DNA from: UBA1847 sp942492205
Lineage (GTDB): Bacteria > Pseudomonadota > Gammaproteobacteria > Steroidobacterales > Woeseiaceae
Assembly (NCBI GenBank): GCA_942492205.1
Contig: CALODT010000001.1
Span: 558,001 to 622,000, forward strand
DNA: 64,000 nucleotides
Direction of reading: 5' to 3'
Each line of letters starts with the position of its first letter. The stretch's first letter is position 1. Shown here piece by piece: positions 34,104-43,186 of the stretch. Both the position numbers and the translations under genes were made by a program. The notes below the pieces were generated by a model. It did no database searches, was not told where the DNA came from, and saw only the letters and a list, made by a program, of their open reading frames with translations.

Positions 34104-35927
34104 TTGCTACGCATCCTGATTCTTCCCCTGCTGGTCATTGCCGCCAATGCTGCTTTTGCGGATGCCGGCGAGTGGCAAGTTGAGGGTGCCGATCGAATTG
34201 TTGCTATCGCCGATGTGCACGGCGCGTTCGACGCCATGGTAGAGACACTGCAACAGGCTGAAGTGATCGACGACGCGTTGGCCTGGAACGGTGAGACGAC
34301 GCACCTGGTGATCGTTGGAGACCTCCTGGACCGTGGGCCGAAATCGCGGGATGCCATGGATCTGCTGATGCGGCTGGAGGGCGAAGCGCTCGCCGCCGGT
34401 GGTGCGGTTCACGTGGTTATTGGCAACCACGAATCAATGAACATGATTGGCGATTTGCGCTATGTCAGTAAGGCCGAGTACGCAGCGTTCGCGAGCGATG
34501 AAAGCGCCGCCGAACGTGACAAGTGGTTCGAGAAGTATGCGAAACGTTATGCAGGTTCCTCATCGGCGAACGACCTTCGTGACAAATTCGAGGCGCAGTT
34601 TCCGGCCGGTTTTTTCGCACTGCGCAGGGCATTCAGGCCGGATGGCACGTACGGCGCCTGGTTGTTGTCGAAGCCGGTCATCATGGTCGTTAATGGCACG
34701 GCGTTCGTGCACGGCGGCCTCTCGCCACTGGTGGAGGAGCTGGGTCTTGATGGCGTCAACGGGCGATTGAAAAGCGAGCTTGTCGCCTACATCCAGGCGC
34801 TGCAAACGCTGACAGACGCCGGCGTCCTGCTTCCGACCGACAGCCACTACGACACCGAAAAAATCCTCAACGCTTACATGCCGGCACTTGATGAGGAGCC
34901 CGCTGTTCTTGAGGCCATTGCGGCGGCCAGGCGCCTTGTAAACTCCGATCTGTTCGATGCCGACGGCCCACTCTGGTATCGAGGCAATGTGTCCTGCGGC
35001 GAACTTATCGAGGAATACCGGCTGGACGGCGCGTTGGCGGCAATCGGCGCCCGGCGCGTGGTTGTCGGACACACGCCGACGCCGACGCGCAGCGTTCTGC
35101 AGCGCTTCGACGGTCGTTTGATCGAGATTGACACCGGCATGCTGAACTTCTACTACAAGGGTAGCGGGCATGCGCTCATATTGCGCGGCGAGTCCGTCGC
35201 CGTCATCACCCAGGCGGGCGAAGGTCAGACAGTACCGATGCTGCACCCGCGCAGCGTCGGGTTGCGCCCGGGCATGATGTCGCCCGAGGACCTGCAACGG
35301 CTGCTTGAGGAGGGCGACATCCTTGGCGAGCAGAAAGATGCTAACGGCCGCAAGATCGTCACCGTCGGTGATGGTCGCCGCAAGGTCTCCGCGATTTTCG
35401 AAAAACGGCCCGCGCGAGGCTTCTATCCGAGTGTGGCCGCGTATCGCCTGGACCGCCTGCTCGAGCTGGACATGGTTCCGGTGACTGTCCAGCGGAAGGT
35501 TGGTGGGTCGTTCGGTTCACTGCAGTTTATTGCTGAGAGAGTCTCCGATGAAAAGCAGCGATCTGAGTCGGGGCGCGGTGCCGGCGCATCCTGTTCGCTG
35601 CCGGATCAATGGGCGGCCATGTACGTATTCGATGTCTTTATCTACAACGAGGGGCGAAGTCTGCAACGCATGCTTTATGATCCGTCCAGCTGGCGGCTGA
35701 TCCTGAGTGAGCATGATCGGGCATTTGTCGCAAGAAAGGGTCGGCCGAAGCACCTTGTCTCGGCACCCATCGATGTCACCGAGGGTTGGCAACGCGCGCT
35801 GGCCTCACTGACAGATGAGCGGCTGGATGCGAACCTGGGCGATGTTCTCGATAGCCGCCGCTTAAAAGCGCTGAAAACCCGTCGAGACGAACTGTTGCAG
35901 AGTGCTGCGACCACCGCCATGCGCTGA
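34104..35927 (+). CDS. Secreted metallophosphoesterase fused to a kinase-like C-terminal domain
   Basis: A 607-residue protein from a TTG start that gives a clean signal peptide (MLRILILPLLVIAANAAFA); the in-frame ATG at 33969 would add 45 residues and lie on the start of the divergent gene. The N-terminal calcineurin-like domain (about 30-370) has DVHG 37-40, GDLLDRG 72-78, GNHE 107-110 and VVGHTPT. The C-terminal part (about 420-600) shows PSVAAYRLDRLL, MVPVTV, FDVFIYNEGR and LILSEHDRAF, the pattern of the Fam20C/CotH/PI4K-like kinase fold. The Asn-Glu-Gly in place of the usual N-x-D-R suggests altered or lost catalysis. Confidence 0.7.
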   Translation: MLRILILPLLVIAANAAFADAGEWQVEGADRIVAIADVHGAFDAMVETLQQAEVIDDALAWNGETTHLVIVGDLLDRGPKSRDAMDLLMRLEGEALAAGGAVHVVIGNHESMNMIGDLRYVSKAEYAAFASDESAAERDKWFEKYAKRYAGSSSANDLRDKFEAQFPAGFFALRRAFRPDGTYGAWLLSKPVIMVVNGTAFVHGGLSPLVEELGLDGVNGRLKSELVAYIQALQTLTDAGVLLPTDSHYDTEKILNAYMPALDEEPAVLEAIAAARRLVNSDLFDADGPLWYRGNVSCGELIEEYRLDGALAAIGARRVVVGHTPTPTRSVLQRFDGRLIEIDTGMLNFYYKGSGHALILRGESVAVITQAGEGQTVPMLHPRSVGLRPGMMSPEDLQRLLEEGDILGEQKDANGRKIVTVGDGRRKVSAIFEKRPARGFYPSVAAYRLDRLLELDMVPVTVQRKVGGSFGSLQFIAERVSDEKQRSESGRGAGASCSLPDQWAAMYVFDVFIYNEGRSLQRMLYDPSSWRLILSEHDRAFVARKGRPKHLVSAPIDVTEGWQRALASLTDERLDANLGDVLDSRRLKALKTRRDELLQSAATTAMR

Positions 35928-35974
35928 CTGCTTTGCGTCGCGCGCCCACGGCATCGTCAACTGTCCTGCCAGGT

Positions 35975-36433
35975 TCAAGCGTCCGACTGCGCCAGCGCCG
36001 ACTTCCGAAACAGCCAGGCGGACGTCAACCACAGCGCGACGAAGAACGCGGTCAGTACCAGCACGTCCTGGGGCCATTTCGGCGCGGTGGATCCCAAGCC
36101 TGCGGCCAGCGCGATCACGGCGACCGCCACTTGTGCTAGCGCCATCGAGTACAAAGCGCGCGCCATGCCATGTGGCTGGAAGTGACCGAGGATAGCGCCT
36201 GCCATGCCGACAGCGAGTACCCCGAAATGCATCAGGTTGGCATCGTTACTCGGATCCCCGATGATGCCGACAGCGCCGTTAACCCAGATGAGAAGGAACG
36301 CTGCAGCGAGTGCCACGGCGACGGCGAACCGGTAAGTGGTGTTGCCCGTGTGCCGGGTCGCGAGCCTGTAAGCGGTAGCTATGACAAGCAGCATGCCGCC
36401 GAAGACCGCGAAATCGAAAACATCCCATGCCAT
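35975..36433 (-). CDS. Hypothetical four-helix membrane protein
   Basis: A 152-residue integral membrane protein with about four hydrophobic segments (near 5-25, 37-56, 66-85 and 95-140 in two helices). Conserved-looking motif: VNGAVGIIGDPSNDANL followed by HFGVLAVGM. No family function is known to me. It converges on the phosphatase-kinase gene (47 bp gap) and is divergent from the VOC gene. Confidence 0.7.
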   Translation of the reverse strand: MAWDVFDFAVFGGMLLVIATAYRLATRHTGNTTYRFAVAVALAAAFLLIWVNGAVGIIGDPSNDANLMHFGVLAVGMAGAILGHFQPHGMARALYSMALAQVAVAVIALAAGLGSTAPKWPQDVLVLTAFFVALWLTSAWLFRKSALAQSDA

Positions 36434-36635
36434 AACGTTCTCCCGCCTGTTGCTCTACTTTCACTCCAGCATCGCATCGAATTGTGGCGATGTTGCTGCA
36501 AACCCCTGCCGCCGCAATGTTGGATAGTGGCCAATAAAGGCGCATCGGCTGATAACATGCAAGCCTGCTCATCTCGACGCTTGCTACCGGCGCAGGGGTA
36601 AACGCGGCTCGTCGACAACCGGAAAGGAGCGAATC

Positions 36636-36980
36636 ATGCGGATACACTATCTGGAAATCGTGGCAACTGACGTCGATGCGGTCTGCGCATCGTACGCAGC
36701 CGCGTTCGGCGCGCAATTCGGAGAGCCGGATGCGAGTCTCGGCAATGCAAGGACCGCGACGCTGCCCGGAAGCGGCCTTGTTGGTGTGCGAGCACCGATG
36801 CATGAGGCAGAGAGGCCTTTGATACGACCGTACTTGCTCGTTGACAATATCGAAACCGCGGTCGCAGCGGCTGTAGAAGCAGGCGCAGACGTTGCGCACC
36901 CGCCGCTGGAGATTCCGGGTCATGGCACATTTGCCATCTATATCCTGGGCGGCGTTCACCACGGCCTCTGGCAGCTGTAG
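36636..36980 (+). CDS. VOC (glyoxalase-like) family protein
   Basis: A 114-residue protein with the beta-alpha-beta-beta-beta pattern of the vicinal oxygen chelate fold: HYLEIVATDVDAVCASYAAAFG at the start and PYLLVDNIETAVAAAVEAGAD, EIPGHGTFAIYILGG at the end. Start ATG 36636 has a clear AAGGAG site. Substrate unknown. A 7 bp stem with 4-base loop (36980-36997) directly follows the stop. Confidence 0.82.
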   Translation: MRIHYLEIVATDVDAVCASYAAAFGAQFGEPDASLGNARTATLPGSGLVGVRAPMHEAERPLIRPYLLVDNIETAVAAAVEAGADVAHPPLEIPGHGTFAIYILGGVHHGLWQL

Positions 36981-36997
36981 ACTCGTTCCGACGAGTC
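36980..36997 (+). other. Stem-loop at the VOC gene stop codon
   Basis: GACTCGT-TCCG-ACGAGTC, a perfect 7 bp stem that includes the last base of the TAG stop. No T-run follows, so it is more likely an RNA-stabilising hairpin or weak terminator. Confidence 0.4.
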
Positions 36998-37089
36998 GAT
37001 CGGCACAGGTGGCGTAGCCGCAATGCAAGCTGCGCCTTTCCGCTGCGAGCCGCCACGTTGTTGTCATTAAATTTCACGAGGCAGTATTC

Positions 37090-37338
37090 ATGTCTGAAAA
37101 ACCTGGCGAGGAAAACGATTCGCCGCTGCGAAGTTTCTTCCTTGATTTCGGCCGTTCTCTGGTAGATGGGCTTAGAGAGACGCTGCTCTGGGTCCTGGTT
37201 GGTGCGCTCGTCGGCGGCCTGGCGCTAGCCGGTCTCGGCGGCTACTACTTCGGCTGGTCGGGTTCCGGGATCGGCTTCCTCGTCGGTGCGGTCGCAGGAG
37301 GCCTGGCGTCACTGTGGTTCGCGTCGGAGGCGGCCTGA
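37090..37338 (+). CDS. Small membrane protein, glycine-rich
   Basis: An 82-residue protein with an acidic N-terminus and two glycine-rich membrane segments (about 30-50, WVLVGALVGGLALAGLGG, and 58-77, IGFLVGAVAGGLASLWF). No family recognised. The pattern of two Gly-x3-Gly helices suggests a homo-oligomeric membrane protein. It lies 109 bp after the VOC gene and converges on the cysteine-cluster gene. Confidence 0.6.
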   Translation: MSEKPGEENDSPLRSFFLDFGRSLVDGLRETLLWVLVGALVGGLALAGLGGYYFGWSGSGIGFLVGAVAGGLASLWFASEAA

Positions 37339-37392
37339 ACCTGCTGATTCATGCGGGGCGGGCATAGCAAGTGTCGGATCTGTCCCTGCTTT

Positions 37393-37782
37393 TCAAGTCA
37401 GACCAGCCGGCGGCCGGCTGTCAATCATTATCGCGTCCAGTTTCTTCTGCGCTTGTTTCAGGTCCAGAAGGTCGCGCCGCTCGAGCATTTCACAGTCATC
37501 ACTCACCATCTGTGCGATGTCGACTGGATAGTGACGACAGTCTTCAGGGCGGTCCTCGTAGATTTCACAAAAGAACGTCCTGCCATGGGCAGACTTATGC
37601 AGCCAGGGGCATCGAGAAAAATAGTCGCCAGTCGCGGGGTCAACCCAGATCCTCCGACCGTCAACGTAGCGAAAAATATCCGGCCGATGATCTTCCCACC
37701 AGTCGATCTCTTCCGTCGAGGCAGACAGGCCGCCATCGCCCGCTGTCTCACAGCATTTGCCGCAAGCGTTACAGCTCTTCAT
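37393..37782 (-). CDS. YkgJ-family cysteine-cluster protein
   Basis: A 129-residue protein that begins MKSCNACGKCCETAG with the Cys-rich cluster typical of the zinc/iron-chelating YkgJ family (CxxCxxCC), followed by SRCPWLH and FFCEIYEDRPEDCRHYP. Start at 37782 is chosen because the cluster follows at once; longer readings from 37902 run toward the divergent gene. Function of the family is unsettled. Confidence 0.83.
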   Translation of the reverse strand: MKSCNACGKCCETAGDGGLSASTEEIDWWEDHRPDIFRYVDGRRIWVDPATGDYFSRCPWLHKSAHGRTFFCEIYEDRPEDCRHYPVDIAQMVSDDCEMLERRDLLDLKQAQKKLDAIMIDSRPPAGLT

Positions 37783-37884
37783 TGGACCAGGGCGCAGCGC
37801 ATTCGGGCTTCTCCGGCTAGCGAGCATTGGCGAATCTGGACAAACTATCACACCCGGAACAGGCACGCGGTTGCCCCGGCATCG

Positions 37885-37890
37885 TATAAT
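37885..37890 (+). promoter_or_regulatory. Candidate -10 element of the purine operon
   Basis: Exact TATAAT, 43 bases upstream of the first gene of the purine operon (uraH ATG 37933). No good -35 hexamer is found at 16-18 bp upstream, so an activator or chance match is possible. Confidence 0.4.
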
Positions 37891-37932
37891 CGGCGTCAGC
37901 ACAGCATGGCCGCTGTGGGAAAAAGGGGTGGG

Positions 37933-38280
37933 ATGGGAAAACTAAGCACACATATTCTCGATACGATGCACGGGCGTCCTGCCGCCGGCGTCGATATTCG
38001 CCTGTATGCGCTTGGCGAGAGCCGCGATCTCGTGGCAAGCGCCGTTTCCAACGCAGATGGCCGTACGGACTACCCGTTAGTGGAAGATACCGCCATGCGC
38101 ACAGGGGCCTACGAACTGGAATTCGACGTCGGCGCGTATTTCGCGTTGCAGGAGGTTCCGATAGCCGCGCCGCCGTTCCTCGATACCGTGGTGATTCGTT
38201 TCTCGGTCAGGGACGATGAGCGTTATCACGTGCCACTGCTGGTATCCCCCTGGTCCTATTCGACGTATCGGGGCAGCTGA
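37933..38280 (+). CDS. uraH: 5-hydroxyisourate hydrolase (transthyretin-like)
   Basis: Hydrolyses 5-hydroxyisourate, the product of PuuD, to OHCU. The 115-residue length and motifs fit: LSTHILDTMHGRPA at the N-terminus (His7 among the active-site residues), GAYELEFDVGAYF, and the C-terminal signature YRGS (112-115). Start ATG 37933 has a GGGGTGGG site; a longer in-frame reading from 37351 spans the opposite-strand YkgJ gene. First gene of the purine operon, 35 bp before xdhA. Confidence 0.95.
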   Translation: MGKLSTHILDTMHGRPAAGVDIRLYALGESRDLVASAVSNADGRTDYPLVEDTAMRTGAYELEFDVGAYFALQEVPIAAPPFLDTVVIRFSVRDDERYHVPLLVSPWSYSTYRGS

Positions 38281-38315
38281 TGTGTCGGAATGATCCCTTC
38301 CATGGTTGATTCGGC

Positions 38316-39812
38316 ATGAAGGCGTCGTCTATCCGCTTCGTGCTCGACGGCCAGCTGATCGAACTCGACAACGTCGACCCGACACGTACGGTGCTGCAAT
38401 TCCTGCGCGAAGACCTCGGGCGTACCGGTACCAAAGAGGGTTGTGCGGAAGGCGACTGCGGTGCATGCACGGTCGTCGTCGCAGAATTGGAGCGTGACGC
38501 TAACGACCTAAAACTAAAAGCGATCAACAGCTGTATACAGTTTCTGCCGACACTCGACGGCAAAGAGCTCATCACTGTTGAGAGCCTGGCGCCTGCAGGC
38601 GTCGAACTGCATCCGGTGCAGCGCGCCATGGTCAGAAACCACGGCTCTCAGTGCGGCTTCTGCACCCCAGGCTTCGTGATGTCGCTGTTCGCGCTGTACA
38701 AAACGAAACAACACCCCGATCGTTGCGACATCGATGATGCGCTTGCCGGCAATCTCTGCCGCTGCACGGGTTACCGTCCGATTGTTGCGGCGGCGGAGAG
38801 CATGTACGCAGAGGCCTCCAAGGAGGAGCAGAACGAATGGCTGCGCCAGCCCTGCGGTGCTCAGCAAGCGCCTGCCGATCGCGTTGCGATGCTGCAAGGA
38901 TTGGCTCGTGAGGAGGAGCTCGCGATCAATCACGCGGGGCGCCGCTTCTTCGCGCCGCGAAGCGTCGCGTCGCTGGCCCGTTTACTGGAGCAGCATCCGG
39001 ATGCCACGGTGCTGGCGGGCGGCACGGATATTGGCCTCTGGGTGACGAAGCAGCATCGGCAACTCGACACCGTCATCTACACGGGTCGCGTTACGGAGCT
39101 GCAGCGGCTCGCGCACTCGGTCACGCACCTCGAAATCGGTGCTGCGGTCACGCTGACTGACGCAATTCCGTCTATCGTCGAACAGTATCCGGGGCTCGAC
39201 GAAATGTTCAGGCGCTTCGCATCGCCGCCGATTCGCAACACCGGCACGCTGGGTGGCAACATCGCCAATGGTTCGCCAATCGGCGATTCAATGGCGGCGC
39301 TGATGGTCGTCGGTACCTCGCTCGTATTGAGGTGCGGAAAGAAAACGCGAGAGGTGCCGCTCGATGCCTTTTATCATGACTATCGCGTCAACGATCTCGC
39401 GGCAGGGGAGTTCATCGAACAAATTCGTGTGCCGCTCTCGGAAAAGGATGCGATTGTGCAAAGCCAGAAGTGGTCGAAACGCTTCGACCAGGACATCTCG
39501 GCCGTGTGCACCGCTTATTACCTCAGGCTCGACGGCGACGCGGTAAAAGCGTTTCGCATGGCCTGCGGCGGTCTCGCACCCATCGTCAAGCGCGCGGCGC
39601 ACTGCGAGGCTGCTTTGCTGGGTCGCGACTGGAGCACCGACACGATCGAAGCCGCGTGTGCGGCGCTGGCGTCCGACTTCCGCCCGATCAGTGACGCGCG
39701 TGCGACTGCGGATATCCGGCTGCTCGCCGTACAGAATCTCCTGCGGCGCTTCTTCCACGAGACCCGGGGAAACGCCGAACCGACGGTGTATCGCTATGGA
39801 CGCTCGGGCTAA
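38316..39812 (+). CDS. xdhA: Xanthine dehydrogenase small subunit (Fe-S and FAD)
   Basis: Electron-transfer subunit of xanthine dehydrogenase, 498 residues. The N-terminal plant-type 2Fe-2S domain has C43, C48 and C51; the second has CGFCTPGFVMS and LCRCTGYRPI. An FAD-binding domain follows (about 205-480; LAGGTDIGLWVTKQ, RNTGTLGGNIANGSPIGD). The bacterial two-gene layout matches Rhodobacter XdhA/XdhB. It overlaps xdhB by 17 bp. Confidence 0.95.
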   Translation: MKASSIRFVLDGQLIELDNVDPTRTVLQFLREDLGRTGTKEGCAEGDCGACTVVVAELERDANDLKLKAINSCIQFLPTLDGKELITVESLAPAGVELHPVQRAMVRNHGSQCGFCTPGFVMSLFALYKTKQHPDRCDIDDALAGNLCRCTGYRPIVAAAESMYAEASKEEQNEWLRQPCGAQQAPADRVAMLQGLAREEELAINHAGRRFFAPRSVASLARLLEQHPDATVLAGGTDIGLWVTKQHRQLDTVIYTGRVTELQRLAHSVTHLEIGAAVTLTDAIPSIVEQYPGLDEMFRRFASPPIRNTGTLGGNIANGSPIGDSMAALMVVGTSLVLRCGKKTREVPLDAFYHDYRVNDLAAGEFIEQIRVPLSEKDAIVQSQKWSKRFDQDISAVCTAYYLRLDGDAVKAFRMACGGLAPIVKRAAHCEAALLGRDWSTDTIEAACAALASDFRPISDARATADIRLLAVQNLLRRFFHETRGNAEPTVYRYGRSG

Positions 39813-42105
39813 GGTTTGCGAGCTTCATGAGCGCGCTGTCGGCAAACCGTTGCCGCATGACAGCGCGCACCTGCACGTCAGCGGCAGGGCAGCGTATACC
39901 GATGACATCCCCGAACCGAGGGACTTGCTGCACCTGGCCGTCGGCATGAGCGAGGAGCCGCACGCGGTCGTCAGGCGTATCGACTTCGCTGAGGTTTTGA
40001 AAGCACCCGAGGTAGTCGATATCTGTGCTGCCGGCGATATTGCGGGCGAGAATAACTACGGGCCGATCGTCAAAGACGACCCGGTCTTCGCCGACACGCT
40101 GGTGCAGTACGTCGGGCAACCGCTTTTCGCTGTGGCGGCGACGACCGTCGATGGCGCCCGCAAGGCAGCCCGCCTTGCGCGTGTCGACTATGAGCCGCTC
40201 GAGCCAATACTTGATCCCGTCACCGCGGTCGCCAGGCAATCGTTCGTGCTGCCAAGCGAAACGCTCGTGCGTGGCGAGCCGCGAAAGGCGCTCGAGGAAT
40301 CTCCGCATCGATTGCGGCGGCGCGTATCGCTCGGTGGCCAGGATCAGTTCTACCTCGAGGGCCAGGTTGCCATGGCTATCCCGCAGGAAGATGGCGGCCT
40401 GCTGGTTTACAGCTCGACACAGCACCCGGACGAGGTGCAGACCACGATTGCGCTCGCAACCGGGCGCTCGGCGAAAGATATCGTCGTTGTCTGCCGTCGC
40501 ATGGGCGGAGCATTCGGCGGCAAGGAAAGCCAGGCAGCGCTCATTGCGATAATTGCGGCTGTCGCGTCGGATAAGACCGGCCGGCCGTGCAAGCTGCGGC
40601 TTGATCGCGACGACGACATGGTCATGACGGGCAAACGTCATGACTTCGTTATCGACTACGACGTCGGCTTTGACGAGTCCGGGCGCATACTCGGCATCGA
40701 GTTCGAGTTTGCGTCGCGTTGCGGCATGTCGGCAGACCTCTCCGGCCCGGTCAACGATCGCGCCATGTTCCACTGCGACAACGCGTATTTCCTAGAAAAC
40801 GTAGGCATCGTTTCGCATCGCTGCAAGACGAATACCGTGTCGAACACGGCGTTTCGTGGTTTCGGCGGGCCGCAGGGCATGTTCGCCATCGAATATGTTG
40901 TCGATGACATTGCGAGAACGCTTGGCACGGATCCGCTCGAGGTCCGTCGGCGCAACTTCTATGGCAAGCGCGAGCGTAACGTTACGCACTACCAGCAGAC
41001 TGTTGACGACAATGTCATCGATGCGATTTTCGACAAGCTGGTGGCCGATAGCGACTACGAACGACGCCGCGCGCAGATCCGGGAGTTCAACGCCACGAGC
41101 AAGGTGCTGCGGCGCGGCATCGCGATTACGCCGGTCAAGTTCGGCATTTCGTTCACCAACACTCTGCTGAACCAGGCCGGCGCAATGGTGAATGTTTACA
41201 AAGATGGCACGGTGCAGCTCAATCACGGCGGAACCGAGATGGGGCAGGGCCTGTATATCAAGGTTGCCCAGGTGGTTGCCGACGAACTGGGGATCAGCAT
41301 CGATCGTATCCGAATCATGGCGGCTGATACGAGTCGCGTACCGAACGCCTCGGCGACGGCAGCGTCCAGCGGCGCCGACATGAATGGCAAAGCCGCGCAG
41401 AGGGCGGCCGCCAAGATTCGTTCGAGGCTGACGGAGTTTGCGGCGGCGCACTTTTCCGTGTCGGAAAACGCGGTCGTGTTCTCACGCGACACGGTGCGAG
41501 TCGGCGACCGCTCGATGGATTTTGCCGAGCTGGTGCAGCTGGCGTGGGCGCATCGTGTCTCTCTGTCGGCGACCGGTTTTTACAAGACGCCCAAGATCAA
41601 TTACGACCGGTCGACGTTTTCGGGACGACCGTTCTTCTATTACGCCTGGGGGGCCGCGGTCAGCGAGGTCGTTGTCGACAGGCTGACCGGCGAGAATCGC
41701 GTGTTACGCGTTGATATCCTGCATGACTGTGGCGATTCGTTGAATCCGGCGATCGATCTCGGCCAGGTGGAGGGCGGCTACGTCCAGGGTGTCGGCTGGC
41801 TGACGACCGAGGAGCTGTGGTGGCACGAAACAGGCGCGCTTGGCACACACGCGCCGTCGACCTACAAGATCCCGACCTGTTCTGACCTGGCGCCCGATTT
41901 TCGGGTCGAGTTGATGCAGGGCAGCAGCAATACCGAAGACACGATTTATCGCTCCAAGGCTGTCGGGGAGCCGCCGTTAATGCTGGGCTTGTCGGCATTC
42001 CTGGCCATTCGCGATGCGATCGACCTTGGTACGCCGCCCCCGCTGCACGCGCCGGCTACCCCGGAGGCAATCTTGCGCGCGTTGTCGGGAGCTGCCGATG
42101 AATGA
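39796..42105 (+). CDS. xdhB: Xanthine dehydrogenase large subunit (molybdopterin)
   Basis: Catalytic molybdenum subunit that oxidises hypoxanthine and xanthine to urate, 769 residues. The start ATG 39796 begins MDARAKVCELHERAVGKPLP; an upstream frame from 39658 lies inside xdhA. Features: GRAAYTDDIPEP, EGQVAMAIPQEDG, RMGGAFGGKESQ, GGTEMGQGLYIKVAQV and the catalytic Glu in KAVGEPPLMLG. It ends overlapping xdhC by 8 bp. Confidence 0.95.
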   Translation: MDARAKVCELHERAVGKPLPHDSAHLHVSGRAAYTDDIPEPRDLLHLAVGMSEEPHAVVRRIDFAEVLKAPEVVDICAAGDIAGENNYGPIVKDDPVFADTLVQYVGQPLFAVAATTVDGARKAARLARVDYEPLEPILDPVTAVARQSFVLPSETLVRGEPRKALEESPHRLRRRVSLGGQDQFYLEGQVAMAIPQEDGGLLVYSSTQHPDEVQTTIALATGRSAKDIVVVCRRMGGAFGGKESQAALIAIIAAVASDKTGRPCKLRLDRDDDMVMTGKRHDFVIDYDVGFDESGRILGIEFEFASRCGMSADLSGPVNDRAMFHCDNAYFLENVGIVSHRCKTNTVSNTAFRGFGGPQGMFAIEYVVDDIARTLGTDPLEVRRRNFYGKRERNVTHYQQTVDDNVIDAIFDKLVADSDYERRRAQIREFNATSKVLRRGIAITPVKFGISFTNTLLNQAGAMVNVYKDGTVQLNHGGTEMGQGLYIKVAQVVADELGISIDRIRIMAADTSRVPNASATAASSGADMNGKAAQRAAAKIRSRLTEFAAAHFSVSENAVVFSRDTVRVGDRSMDFAELVQLAWAHRVSLSATGFYKTPKINYDRSTFSGRPFFYYAWGAAVSEVVVDRLTGENRVLRVDILHDCGDSLNPAIDLGQVEGGYVQGVGWLTTEELWWHETGALGTHAPSTYKIPTCSDLAPDFRVELMQGSSNTEDTIYRSKAVGEPPLMLGLSAFLAIRDAIDLGTPPPLHAPATPEAILRALSGAADE

Positions 42106-43141
42106 ATGGATCGACGAGCTCAGCGACCTGTGCGCTGCGGAGGAACCGGCCGTACTGGTCACCGTGGCCGGCATTCGTGGTTCGGCACCGCGCGAGATCG
42201 GCGCGAAGATGATCGTCACGGCGAAGGAGTCTATCGGCACGATCGGCGGGGGCCAGCTCGAGTACCAGTGCTCCCGGGTTGCGGTCGGGCTGTTGCAGGA
42301 ACCGGGTCTGTCATTGCGCAGCTTTCCACTGGGGTCAGCGATGGGGCAGTGCTGCGGAGGTGTGGTCGAGATTCTCTTCGAAAGCATGGACGGAGGTTTG
42401 CCACCCTGGTTACGCGACTTGAAAACGCTGCACGGCCAACGGGAACCGGCCGTCATGCTCACACGTATTTCGAAGAGTGCGCCACTGAAATGCGTGGTCA
42501 CGGCGGAGCGTACTTTCGGTGACGACGCGGCCGCCGTACCTGCGCGACTGTTGGATACGGCACGCTCGGTCATTGATGGCGACGGCCAGCCGTATCGCAA
42601 CGTCCAGGAATTTTACGAGCCGATCGTCGCCCCGAATCTGAATATCGCGGTCTTCGGTGCAGGACACGTCGGTACCGCGGTGGTCGACGCGCTGTCCGCA
42701 CTGGACTGCAATATCCGATGGATCGACAGTCGCCGAAATATTTTCCGGCGCTTGCCTGCGAACGTCAGGGCCATCGAAACGTCTGACCCTGCGCTGGAGG
42801 TGCTGGCAATGCCGGTCGACAGCTATTACCTGGTGATGACACACAGCCACGCACTTGATTTCGATATCTGCGATCGCATCCTGCGGCGCCAGGATGCCGC
42901 TTACTGCGGTCTGATCGGTTCCTTGTCGAAGCGCCGCCGATTCGAGAAACGCTATCGTCAGCAGGACATGCCGCAGTCACTGATCGACAGCCTCGTGTGC
43001 CCGATTGGTGTCGATGGCATCAGCGGCAAGAAGCCTGCGGAAATTGCTGTTGCGACCGCTGCGGAAATTCTCAGGCTGCACACTGCGGTTGCCGAGACAT
43101 CGGCAGCGAAGTACCCCGACAATGTGCACCCCATATGCTGA
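42098..43141 (+). CDS. xdhC: Xanthine dehydrogenase accessory protein XdhC
   Basis: Chaperone that binds the molybdenum cofactor, promotes its sulfuration and inserts it into XdhB. The start ATG 42098 overlaps the xdhB stop (ATGAATGA) and gives 347 residues. The N-terminal region (TVAGIRGSAPREIGAKM and GTIGGGQLEYQC) and the Rossmann domain (AVFGAGHVGTAVVDAL; CGLIGSLSKRRRFEKR) are both family typical. It belongs to the xdhABC unit. Confidence 0.93.
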   Translation: MNEWIDELSDLCAAEEPAVLVTVAGIRGSAPREIGAKMIVTAKESIGTIGGGQLEYQCSRVAVGLLQEPGLSLRSFPLGSAMGQCCGGVVEILFESMDGGLPPWLRDLKTLHGQREPAVMLTRISKSAPLKCVVTAERTFGDDAAAVPARLLDTARSVIDGDGQPYRNVQEFYEPIVAPNLNIAVFGAGHVGTAVVDALSALDCNIRWIDSRRNIFRRLPANVRAIETSDPALEVLAMPVDSYYLVMTHSHALDFDICDRILRRQDAAYCGLIGSLSKRRRFEKRYRQQDMPQSLIDSLVCPIGVDGISGKKPAEIAVATAAEILRLHTAVAETSAAKYPDNVHPIC

Positions 43142-43186
43142 ATACTTGCACCGCAACAGTGTGCCCCTCGGTCACAGGTCGCTAAC

